DNA of 14,577 bases from an uncultured Clostridia bacterium (GTDB taxonomy: Bacteria; Bacillota; Clostridia; Christensenellales; Aristaeellaceae), in contig CAMKAE010000026.1 in assembly GCA_946410395.1 (NCBI GenBank), positions 1 to 14,577 of the forward strand. The letters run 5' to 3'. The notes under the pieces are model-generated. The model searched no databases and was not told where the DNA came from. It saw only the letters and a program-made list of their open reading frames with translations. How positions within the stretch are numbered: the first letter of the stretch is position 1; each line of letters begins with the position of its first letter. A program made the translations under genes and the position numbers. This document shows, in pieces, positions 6,277 to 13,488 of this stretch.

Positions 6277-7294
6277 GCCTCGCTTGCCTCCTTTGAATGT
6301 GCAGGACCTTGCGGCGTTCGCGCCGCATCTGCCTGTCGATTTTCTTCCCCTGCTTTTCGTACTTGTCCCGCCTGGTCATGAAGATCAGCGCGAAGATGCC
6401 CACCAGCAGCACTTCCACGATCGCGTAGATCCAGGCCATGGCCGCCGCGTAATCGTAGCCCTTCTCGTCCGTGCCGGAGATCATGGCCTGTTTGATCAGG
6501 CCGATGATGCTGTTCTGGTCGTTGGAAGAGATGAACACGATGGTGTACACGCAGTTGAGCAGGATCATGGGCTTCAGGGCCGGCAGCGTGATCTTCCAGA
6601 ACATCTCCCAGGCGGAGGCGCCGTCCACATAGGCCGCCTCGTACTGGCTGGTGTCGATCTTCTGCAGGGCGGAGATGAAGATCAGGATGGGCACGCCCGA
6701 GTACCAGAGGATGGTGACCATGTTGGTAAACAGGCTCGTGACCGGGGTGGCCAGCGCGGGCGGCAGGAAGGAGCCGATCGCGCCGGTGATGGTCTGCGTG
6801 TCCACCACCGACAGCGTGTTGGCGCTGGACTCCGACAGCAGGCTCAGCAGCGGACCGCTGACGATGATCACCGGCAGGAAGAAGATCATCCGGAAGAAGC
6901 CCTTGCCGCGGATCTTCTGGTTGAGCATCATGGCGATGATCATGGAGAAGACCACGATGACCGGCACGGAAACCAGGGTCGAAACCAGATAATCCAGCAG
7001 GGCCGGCAGGAAGTTCTGGTCATGGGAGATGACCTGCACATATTTCTCCTGCAGGTTGTTCCACTGGATCTGGTTCAGCGGCGTCGCCATGATGCCGTTG
7101 ACCGAATCCACCGTGACGCCGGCCAGGGAGTAGTACAGGGACGTGAAGATGGGATAGACCAGGAAGACCGCCGCGCCGATGATCCACGGCACGCAGAAGA
7201 GCACGCCCATCATGGCTTCCCGCTTCTCCAGCTTGCCGCGCTTCACCCGGATCTTGTTGACCTTCGCCGGTCTGTTGCGCATCGTGATGCTCAC
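6242..7294 (-). CDS. Sugar ABC transporter permease, MalF/LplB type (permease pair 2)
   Basis: The 350-residue product is the second half of permease pair 2. Membrane segments are seen near 31-56, 102-124, 133-153, 190-210, 243-256 and 284-306. The EAA loop is at 219-242 (EAAYVDGASAWEMFWKITLP, with Gly225). The 112-127 and 134-145 segments (SMIIAMMLNQKIRGKG, FRMIFFLPVII) are typical of the LplB/UgpA subgroup. A strongly basic tail of about 40 residues (308-350, many Arg, Lys and His) follows the last membrane segment and runs into the overlap with the next gene. The start is GTG at 7294 in a GTGA overlap with the preceding stop codon, with AGGTGA 6 nt upstream; an ATG four codons in (7282) is a weaker alternative. 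Confidence 0.92.
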   Translation of the reverse strand: MSITMRNRPAKVNKIRVKRGKLEKREAMMGVLFCVPWIIGAAVFLVYPIFTSLYYSLAGVTVDSVNGIMATPLNQIQWNNLQEKYVQVISHDQNFLPALLDYLVSTLVSVPVIVVFSMIIAMMLNQKIRGKGFFRMIFFLPVIIVSGPLLSLLSESSANTLSVVDTQTITGAIGSFLPPALATPVTSLFTNMVTILWYSGVPILIFISALQKIDTSQYEAAYVDGASAWEMFWKITLPALKPMILLNCVYTIVFISSNDQNSIIGLIKQAMISGTDEKGYDYAAAMAWIYAIVEVLLVGIFALIFMTRRDKYEKQGKKIDRQMRRERRKVLHIQRRQARHAKRYHRPTVR

Positions 7295-9591
7295 GGTTCA
7301 TCACCTGCCTTCCACGCGTAGGACATGGGTTCCACGGTGATCCCGTCGATCTCCGCGGCTTCGGCCCCGTAGTTCACCAGCACCACGGCGCCGTTTTCGT
7401 AGGTCACCCGGCGCAGATCCCCGAGGATCTCGTGGTCGGCGATGCCGCTCCCGCCCGTGACCTCCGCCAGCGCCCGCAGCGCCCGGTCGTATTCGATGAT
7501 CGTGTCCCGGAAGGATGAGTACCGGGTGGAGTAGAGGTCGTTGGAGTTGGTGTAGATCAAGGCCGAGGTGCTCTCCTGCGTGATGTAGAAGGAGGGATAG
7601 GTGCCGGTCTCCACCATCTGCAGGAAGAATTCCGTCTTGTTGGCCTCAAAGTTCACATAATTGCCGTAGACCGGGAGGACGCCCCGGAACACGATGGACA
7701 GGAAGGGGACCTCGTCGTCAAAGACGAAGTACTCGCTCGTGTCCAGCGGCGCGTTGAGGTAGGTGTCCACATAGCGCAGCTGGTAGCCCAGCGGCGCTTC
7801 CATCGACAGCCCCATGCCGCGCTCCCGGACCCCGGAGAGCGCGCCGGCATACAGGTCCAGCGCCTCCCGGCGGGTGTGGTAGGTGTCCTTTTTGCTCCAG
7901 GAGAAAAGCCGTTCGTTGATGCCGCCCACGGCCATGGACCGGATGCCGGCCGCCTTCAGGCTCTCCGCCAGGGAGCCGATGTTTTCGGCGGACAGCTCGG
8001 GCAGCAGATAGTAGAACTTGCCGTAGACCGGTTTCGTGTTCTCCTCGGTCATGTCCGCCTTGGTGACCATGCCCGCCACGTCGTAGGTGAAGGCGGTCTT
8101 TGCGGCGTTGAGGCGCAGGGCGTCGGTGTAGAGGTCGATGCGGTGGCCCTTCGCCGCTTCCTCCGCGATCAGGGCGGCCAGCGAGCCGTTCCCGCCCAGG
8201 GCGCCGTCGGCGGAGAAGCCTTTCACTGGTACGCTGTACAGGCCGCCGCTCTGCCAGCCCTTGTAGAGGCTGAAGAGGGTGGACACACCCGCGCTCCGCA
8301 GGTCCTCGCTGATCTCGCGGATGTCGTCGGCGGTGGTCATGACCACGCCCCGGGTGGCGAAGAGGAAGTTCTCCTGCTCCAGGCCCAGGAAATCCACGCG
8401 GGTGGCGTAGGACGTGTCCGCCTGAATCACCTCGCCGTTGTCCAGCAGGTATTCGCGGTAGCGCCTGGCCATGCCCACATAGTTTGCGTCCTCGCCCGAG
8501 AGCAGGCAGTAGCGCACCTCCAGGTCGTGGTGGGTGCGGTCCCGCTCCACCATGCCGATCTTCGTTTTGTTCTGTCTGTAGTACTCGCGCAGCAGGAAGC
8601 TGGCGCAGATGCGGTTGTAGTCGAGGCGTTCCGCGCCGCTGGCGTTGACGTCGACGGAGCAGCGGTCCGCGCCGGACTCCACCACGGCGATGTAGCCCAT
8701 GCCGTCATCGGTCCGGGCCATGCCGAAGACCGGCAGCGTCAGGCTGTAGGTGTCCGTCAGCGTCTCGTAATCGCCCCAGAGCTTGGTGCGGGCCGGCGGC
8801 GTCGTGAACCCGGCATCCGGGCCGTAAATGTAGGTATTGGTAAAGTCCGGGTCGCCGCGCTCCGCCCGCTGGCGGAAGCGCACCAGCGCGCCGTTGCCGT
8901 CCGGGATCAGCATATAGCCCTCATGCTCATCCTGCCGGGTTGCGCCGAAGGTGGGAAGCAGGATGACAGAGCGGATGTTCACCGAGTTGGCGGACGCGTC
9001 CGCGGCCGCGGCCTCGCCGCTCTCCTCGGATCCGCTCTCCTCAGAGCCCTCCGCCTCCTCGCGCAGGGCATCCGCCAGGATCTCCTCCTCGGTCCGCTGG
9101 TCCAGCAGGCCCTCCCGGATGGACTCGTGCGGGATGCGCACCCGCAGCTCGTCGTCCACCAGCCGCACCTCCACGCGGAGGCTGATCTGGTACTCCGTAA
9201 AGCGGATGTCGGCCGCGAAGCCGTCCTCCAGGTCGGTGTATGCGATGGTATGGCTGCTTCGCATCGGGTCAATGTACTTGGTGTTCGTGGATGCGGTTCC
9301 CTGCTGGATCTGGATCATCAGGCCGGAATAGGTCTGCGCGTCCTTCTGGCTGGGATTCTTGATCTCCCCGGGCACGGGCACGCAGCCGATCATCCGCCCG
9401 GTCTCCTTGTGCTGCAGGGTCACGGACAGATAAGGCTTGTAGCAGTAGAGGATATACTGATCGCTCTCGCACACATACTCGTAGGCGGCGTATTCCTCCG
9501 GCAGCCCGGCGGGCGCCTCCGCCCCCGCCAGGGCCCAGGCGCTCAGGCAGGCAAGCAGGACCAGCAGCAGCGCTTTGCTTTTATTTGCCAA
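7291..9591 (-). CDS. Secreted DUF5696-like protein, possibly a TIM-barrel glycosidase
   Basis: The product is 766 residues from the TTG at 9591. It has a Sec signal (1 to about 24: positive start, LLLVLLACLSAWALAGA, then EAP), an N-terminal beta-rich region (about 30-160) and an acidic Glu/Ser/Ala-rich insert (about 165-201). The motif GYMLIPDGNGALVRF (225-239) is what I associate with the family called DUF5696. An alternating alpha/beta part follows (about 391-640), suggestive of a barrel, with aromatic/acidic segments SLYKGWQSGG (about 441-450) and FVFDDEVPF (622-630). A small C-terminal beta domain (725-766, NGAVVLVNYG...MSYAW) resembles the caps closing many glycoside hydrolases. Activity is unproven and catalytic residues cannot be assigned. 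TTG was chosen because the signal peptide begins there; the frame extends to 9654 but that part is not signal-like. It overlaps the YIP1 gene by 11 nt and the next permease by 4 nt. Confidence 0.75.
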   Translation of the reverse strand: MANKSKALLLVLLACLSAWALAGAEAPAGLPEEYAAYEYVCESDQYILYCYKPYLSVTLQHKETGRMIGCVPVPGEIKNPSQKDAQTYSGLMIQIQQGTASTNTKYIDPMRSSHTIAYTDLEDGFAADIRFTEYQISLRVEVRLVDDELRVRIPHESIREGLLDQRTEEEILADALREEAEGSEESGSEESGEAAAADASANSVNIRSVILLPTFGATRQDEHEGYMLIPDGNGALVRFRQRAERGDPDFTNTYIYGPDAGFTTPPARTKLWGDYETLTDTYSLTLPVFGMARTDDGMGYIAVVESGADRCSVDVNASGAERLDYNRICASFLLREYYRQNKTKIGMVERDRTHHDLEVRYCLLSGEDANYVGMARRYREYLLDNGEVIQADTSYATRVDFLGLEQENFLFATRGVVMTTADDIREISEDLRSAGVSTLFSLYKGWQSGGLYSVPVKGFSADGALGGNGSLAALIAEEAAKGHRIDLYTDALRLNAAKTAFTYDVAGMVTKADMTEENTKPVYGKFYYLLPELSAENIGSLAESLKAAGIRSMAVGGINERLFSWSKKDTYHTRREALDLYAGALSGVRERGMGLSMEAPLGYQLRYVDTYLNAPLDTSEYFVFDDEVPFLSIVFRGVLPVYGNYVNFEANKTEFFLQMVETGTYPSFYITQESTSALIYTNSNDLYSTRYSSFRDTIIEYDRALRALAEVTGGSGIADHEILGDLRRVTYENGAVVLVNYGAEAAEIDGITVEPMSYAWKAGDEP
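7301..7306 (-). promoter_or_regulatory. Ribosome-binding site supporting the GTG start of MalF-type permease 2
   Basis: Minus-strand AGGTGA lies inside the 3' end of the DUF5696-like gene, 6 nt before the GTG at 7294. The stop and start share GTGA (7294-7291), so reinitiation by the same ribosomes is likely. Confidence 0.65.
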
Positions 9592-11638
9592 TGCGATACA
9601 CCGCCTCTCCGTAGATCGAGCCGATGAAGTTGAACACCTGCGCCCAGAGGACATAGAGGATGAAGATCAGCAGCGCCATGATCAGCACCGTGAACAGCGT
9701 CAGCAAAATGACCTTGGTCGTCTCCCGGGCGGTGTAGTTGTTGACCTCCCGGATGCCCAGCACCGCCAGCACGGCGATCCAGCCCCAGATCAGGACCCGG
9801 ACCATGGTGATCAGGAAGGCTTCGTTGAGGGTCAGCACATGGGAGAGCAGGAAGGCCACCGGCATCAGGACGATATAAGGCGTCAGGCTGTAGCAGAAGT
9901 AGGTGTAGATGCGCTTGATGTTCGCCTCGCCGTCGTTGATGGTGCACACCAGGTAGTGGCACAGGGTCAGTCCGACCGCCACCGCCAGCACCATGCCGAT
10001 GTCCGACAGGAACTCATAGCGCCCGTCCTGCACCGTCTTCGTCAGGAAGCCGCACAGGTATTTGTTGATGAGGAATTCCACCAGGAAGATCACCAGCAGG
10101 ATCGTGGACGCGATCCAGTTGCCCCGCCCCTCCCGCGCAATGCCGTAGGAGCCGTCAATGGGGTGGTGCATATAGTAGAAGGCGTAGTGCAGGTTGGACA
10201 GCGTGCGGTTCCGCCCCAGCCGCTGGGGGATCCAGGACAGCTTCGCGGTCCAGCGGTATTTCCGGTTGAGCCGTTTAAAGACGATCACCGCCACGGCCAG
10301 CGCCGCGATCCCGATGATCAGGCCGGTGATGTTGTTCTTGAGCCAGACGTTGCGCAGCTCCCAGAAGGCGTCGGAGTAGCCCTGTTTGTCCTTGGCCAGC
10401 CGGGCGTAGGCCAGCGCCTCCTCGTAGGCGCCCTCTTGGAACAGTGCCCGGCCCATGGCCTTGTTGGCCACGTCGAACATGCTGTTCATCTCCAGGACTT
10501 CCTCCAGCGGGCCCTTGCTCTGAGTGTACTCGCCGGTGGAATAGAGCGAGAGGGCCTCGTGGATCTGCCGGGCAAACTCCGTCCGCTCAAAGATCTGGAG
10601 CCTGGCCTTGTCGCGGTCCAGCACGTAGAGCCGGTCCTGCCCGTCCACGTCGATGGCCGTGATCGTGGTGAACAGGCCCATGCGGTCCGTTCCCTTGCCG
10701 CCGAAGACGAACACCAGCTCGCCCTCGGTGTTGAACTCGAAGATATAGCCCTGGGTGTCCGCCACGTAAATGTTGTCGTGGTTGCCCGTGGCCACGTCCG
10801 CGGGGTTCTCGATGACCCGGGAGCCTTCGATCAGGTTGATGCCCGCGATGTTCAGGCGCTTCAGGGTCCGGGGACCGTCGCCCTGGGTCACGGTGCAGAT
10901 CAGGCCGCGCTCGTCGATGTCCAGGTTGGCCGGGGAGTTGGGCAGGTTGGAAGCCGACTTGGCACGCTGCTCCTTGGTCATGATCGCGCGGTAGAGGATC
11001 GTGCGGAAATCCGTTGAGGCAAAGTTGGTGCCGAAGTAGCCGAGGAAGGTGCCCCCGTCGATGGGGGAAATCTCCACGATGCCGTTGGTGTTGCCGTTGC
11101 AGACCACAAAGAGGATGCCGCCCTCATTGACGGCCACCTTCGTGGGCTCAAAGCGGGTTTTCTCGTCGCCGTAGAGGGGATTGTCCGGCCGCCCGTAGGT
11201 GGCCTTGACCGTGCCGTCCGGATTGAACACGAAGATCTTCCTGGCGCCCAGGTCCGCCACGTAGACCGTGCCGTCTCCGGCCACGAACACACCCGTGGGG
11301 TCCTCCAGCACGCCCTGGCCGATCGTGCCCAGGAGCTCGCCCTGGGCGTTGCCGATCAGGACGCAGGCGCCGCTCGTGCTGAAGCGGCCGGAGGTCTTGT
11401 AGCGGCTGGTCACATAGATCGTGCCGTCCGGCGTCACAAACAGGTCCCTGGGCGAGTCAAAGGCATACTCGCCAAAGCCGGAGAGCGCCTTCTGCGCCAG
11501 GTAGGCCGTCTGGGTCTCCTGAACCTCGCCGTAGCCGTTGACCGTGTAGGTCTTGTATGGCGTCTTGGCCAGCGCCGTGCCCGGCAGCAGCACGCACAGG
11601 AGCAAGGCCGCCAGCAGGATGCAAACGCTTCTTCTCAA
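9581..11638 (-). CDS. Membrane protein with extracellular NHL beta-propeller, TPR-like segment and C-terminal YIP1 domain
   Basis: The 685-residue product starts with a Sec signal (1-24, ...GTALA-KTP). Six NHL-type repeats follow (about 60-105, 110-150, 162-205, 235-275, 278-315, 325-352; e.g. DPTGVFVAGDGTVYVADLG, DNIYVADTQGYIFEFN), enough for a six-bladed propeller. A two-repeat TPR-like helical segment comes next (about 355-425, EALSLYSTGEY, ALFQEGAYEEALAYARLA), then a membrane helix (436-455), a basic loop (456-485), and a YIP1-type membrane domain (about 486-685) with HHPIDGSYGIAREGRG, CTINDGEANIKRIYTY and CYSLTPYIVLMPVAFLLS and about five helices. The propeller and TPR part should lie outside the cell; the loop should be cytosolic. 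Role unknown: a scaffold, glycan sensor or transporter partner would fit. TTG at 11638 is the start, with AGGAGG 8 nt upstream. Confidence 0.85.
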   Translation of the reverse strand: MRRSVCILLAALLLCVLLPGTALAKTPYKTYTVNGYGEVQETQTAYLAQKALSGFGEYAFDSPRDLFVTPDGTIYVTSRYKTSGRFSTSGACVLIGNAQGELLGTIGQGVLEDPTGVFVAGDGTVYVADLGARKIFVFNPDGTVKATYGRPDNPLYGDEKTRFEPTKVAVNEGGILFVVCNGNTNGIVEISPIDGGTFLGYFGTNFASTDFRTILYRAIMTKEQRAKSASNLPNSPANLDIDERGLICTVTQGDGPRTLKRLNIAGINLIEGSRVIENPADVATGNHDNIYVADTQGYIFEFNTEGELVFVFGGKGTDRMGLFTTITAIDVDGQDRLYVLDRDKARLQIFERTEFARQIHEALSLYSTGEYTQSKGPLEEVLEMNSMFDVANKAMGRALFQEGAYEEALAYARLAKDKQGYSDAFWELRNVWLKNNITGLIIGIAALAVAVIVFKRLNRKYRWTAKLSWIPQRLGRNRTLSNLHYAFYYMHHPIDGSYGIAREGRGNWIASTILLVIFLVEFLINKYLCGFLTKTVQDGRYEFLSDIGMVLAVAVGLTLCHYLVCTINDGEANIKRIYTYFCYSLTPYIVLMPVAFLLSHVLTLNEAFLITMVRVLIWGWIAVLAVLGIREVNNYTARETTKVILLTLFTVLIMALLIFILYVLWAQVFNFIGSIYGEAVYRIGK

Positions 11639-11646
11639 CTGCCTCG

Positions 11647-11652
11647 CCTCCT
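11647..11652 (-). promoter_or_regulatory. Ribosome-binding site fused to the preceding stop codon, deciding a TTG start
   Basis: On the minus strand, TGAGGAGG joins the stop codon of MalG-type permease 1 (11654-11652) to the Shine-Dalgarno sequence (11652-11647), 8 nt before the TTG at 11638. It supports TTG as the true start of the NHL-TPR-YIP1 gene. Confidence 0.85.
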
Positions 11653-12521
11653 CACTTGATGCCCGAGGTCGCCATGGTGTTCATCACGCTGCGCTGGCAG
11701 ATGATGAAGAGGATCAGGTTGGGGATAAACATGATGAGGGTCGCCGCCGCGGACACGCCCTGGCCGGCCACGCCGTTGGAGGCATTTACCAGGGTGTTCA
11801 TGTAGAAGGTCAGCGTCTTGCGGCTTTCGTCGTTGATGAAGTAGTTGGAGGTCTCCATGTTGGTCCAGACCTGCTGGAAGACCAGCACCATGGCCGTGGC
11901 GATGGCCGGCTTGATGATGGGCAGCACGATGCGCCAGTAGACCTGGAAGTCGTTGGCGCCGTCCAGGTGGGCGGCCTCGATCAGGCTGTCGGGCACCTGG
12001 TCCACGAACTGCTTGACCAGGAACAGGGCCACCGGCATGGCCACCAGGGGCAGCACATGGGCGAACACCGAGTCGATCATGCCGATGTTGGCGATGACCA
12101 TGTAGCGCGGGATCAGCACCGCCGTGGCCACGAACATGATGGCGATCTGGTTGATCTGCAGCATCAGGTTCCGCCCGCGGAACTTGATCTTGGAGAAGGC
12201 GAAGGACGCGCAGGTCGTCAGCAGCAGTGACAGGGCCACCGTCAGCAGCGTCACCAGCAGGCTGTTGAACAGGTAGCGCGTCAGGGGGATGCCCGCGCTG
12301 CGTGAGAACTTCAGCAGCTTGGTGAAGTTGTCCGCAGTGGGGTTGCGGACGAAGAAGGAGGGCGGGAACGCGAAGAGCTCCTCCATGGGCTTGAACGCGT
12401 GGTTGATGATGAAGACAATGGGCAGGGCCATGAACAAGGCCAGGGGCAGGAGGATCAGCAGGATCTTGATCTGCCCGCGCTCAAATCGTTGGGGGTTGAT
12501 GTGTCTGCCGCGGTAGGCCAT
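11652..12521 (-). CDS. Carbohydrate ABC transporter permease, MalG type (permease pair 1)
   Basis: This 289-residue subunit has the usual MalG length. Six membrane segments lie near 19-40, 85-108, 121-140, 154-172, 206-222 and 257-276. The EAA loop is at 182-204 (EAAHLDGANDF, with Gly188). A periplasm-side segment, HAFKPMEELFAFPPSFF (41-57), is typical of the group. It should pair with the MalF-type protein encoded 14 nt upstream and be served by solute-binding protein 1. It has a shorter N-terminus than its paralogue at 5251-6276 and little identity to it outside the EAA region, so the two pairs are not a recent tandem duplication. The ATG at 12521 has AGGAGG 9 nt upstream. Confidence 0.93.
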   Translation of the reverse strand: MAYRGRHINPQRFERGQIKILLILLPLALFMALPIVFIINHAFKPMEELFAFPPSFFVRNPTADNFTKLLKFSRSAGIPLTRYLFNSLLVTLLTVALSLLLTTCASFAFSKIKFRGRNLMLQINQIAIMFVATAVLIPRYMVIANIGMIDSVFAHVLPLVAMPVALFLVKQFVDQVPDSLIEAAHLDGANDFQVYWRIVLPIIKPAIATAMVLVFQQVWTNMETSNYFINDESRKTLTFYMNTLVNASNGVAGQGVSAAATLIMFIPNLILFIICQRSVMNTMATSGIK

Positions 12522-12530
12522 GCGTTCTCA

Positions 12531-12536
12531 CCTCCT
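12531..12536 (-). promoter_or_regulatory. Ribosome-binding site fused to the stop codon of MalF-type permease 1
   Basis: Minus-strand TGAGGAGG (12538-12531) merges the stop codon with the Shine-Dalgarno sequence of MalG-type permease 1, 9 nt before its ATG. The same arrangement recurs at the next junction (11654-11647). Confidence 0.8.
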
Positions 12537-13465
12537 CAGTCCTTTTCGGTCAGCAGGCCGTTGGCGGCCTTGGAGAACAGCTGCACGATCAGCAGCAGCA
12601 CCACGGAAACCGCCGCGGCGTAGCCCATCTCATAGCGCAGGAAGCCGTAGTCCTCGATGTGGTTGACGATGAGCTGGGAGGCATAGCCCGGGGAGGGGTT
12701 GCCCACCAGCAGCGCGCTGACCATGCCGTTCTGGAACGCGTTCACCACCGCCATCACCGCCGCGAAGAGCATCTGCGGCTTCATCTGCGGGATCGTGATG
12801 TAGATCATCTCCTGGAAGCGGTTGCTGATGCCGTCGATCGCGCCGGCCTCGTAGAGGGACTCGTCGGAGTTGGCGATGCCGGCGATCATGGCCAGGAAGC
12901 CGATGCCCATGGAGGACCACAGGCCGATGATGATCACGATGGGCAGCAGATAGCTGGTGTTCACCAGCCAGACGACGGGCTCGCTGATGACCCCCAGGGA
13001 CATGAGCCAGCTGTTGAGCAGGCCTGTCTGGTCGCCTGAGAAGATCACCTTCCAGAGTACCGTCATGGCCACACCTGTGGTCAGCGACGGGGAATAGATG
13101 ATCAGGGCCAGCACGGTGCGCACCGTGCGGGTCAGGTTGCACAGCATCCAGGCCAGCAGGAAGGACAGGATGTAGCCGCCGATGCCCACGATCACCGCGT
13201 AGAGCACGGTGTTGGGCAGGACGTACTGCATGAAGACCTCATCGCTGGTCAGCAGGGTGATGTAGTTGAGAAAGCCCACCCAGCGGGGCGGCCACTGCAC
13301 CGCGTCGAAGTTGGTGAAGGACAGCACCACCGCCAGCAGCACCGGCACCAGGATGAACACGATGAACACCAGCGCGTAGGGGGCGGCGAAGAGGTAGCCG
13401 CTGAAGTGGCTCCGCTCCATCCTGCCCGCCGCGCTGCGCTTTCTTCTCTTGACGTTCTCAGCCAT
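12536..13465 (-). CDS. Sugar ABC transporter permease, MalF/UgpA type (permease pair 1)
   Basis: The 309-residue inner-membrane protein begins with a basic cytoplasmic segment (1-20, KRRKRSAAGR). Membrane segments follow near 24-50, 86-109, 117-140, 172-194, 231-246 and 281-297. The EAA loop at 206-229 reads EAGAIDGISNRF, with EAG in place of EAA and the invariant Gly at 212; EAG is a common variant. GFLNYITLL (64-72) is the usual signature before the second membrane segment. It follows the solute-binding protein 1 gene after 23 nt and precedes the MalG-type gene by 14 nt, so one transporter is encoded as a block. The ATG at 13465 has GGAGG 8 nt upstream. Confidence 0.93.
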   Translation of the reverse strand: MAENVKRRKRSAAGRMERSHFSGYLFAAPYALVFIVFILVPVLLAVVLSFTNFDAVQWPPRWVGFLNYITLLTSDEVFMQYVLPNTVLYAVIVGIGGYILSFLLAWMLCNLTRTVRTVLALIIYSPSLTTGVAMTVLWKVIFSGDQTGLLNSWLMSLGVISEPVVWLVNTSYLLPIVIIIGLWSSMGIGFLAMIAGIANSDESLYEAGAIDGISNRFQEMIYITIPQMKPQMLFAAVMAVVNAFQNGMVSALLVGNPSPGYASQLIVNHIEDYGFLRYEMGYAAAVSVVLLLIVQLFSKAANGLLTEKD

Positions 13466-13488
13466 GCGCGATTCCTCCCTTCAGGCCG

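Noticed and set aside
3691..6381. An 896-codon + strand open frame across solute-binding protein 2 and MalG2
   Set aside because: It crosses two recognised genes and their promoter, and its translation has the same His/Gly/Asp-rich antisense composition.
9592..9654. Start of the DUF5696-like gene at 9654
   Set aside because: The added residues are Arg/Ser-rich, would bury the signal peptide and would deepen the overlap with the YIP1 gene. The TTG at 9591 gives a clean signal peptide.
7876..11017. Long + strand open frames (583 and 480 codons) opposite the DUF5696-like and YIP1 genes
   Set aside because: They are antisense shadows without recognisable domains or plausible starts; the minus-strand genes are well supported.
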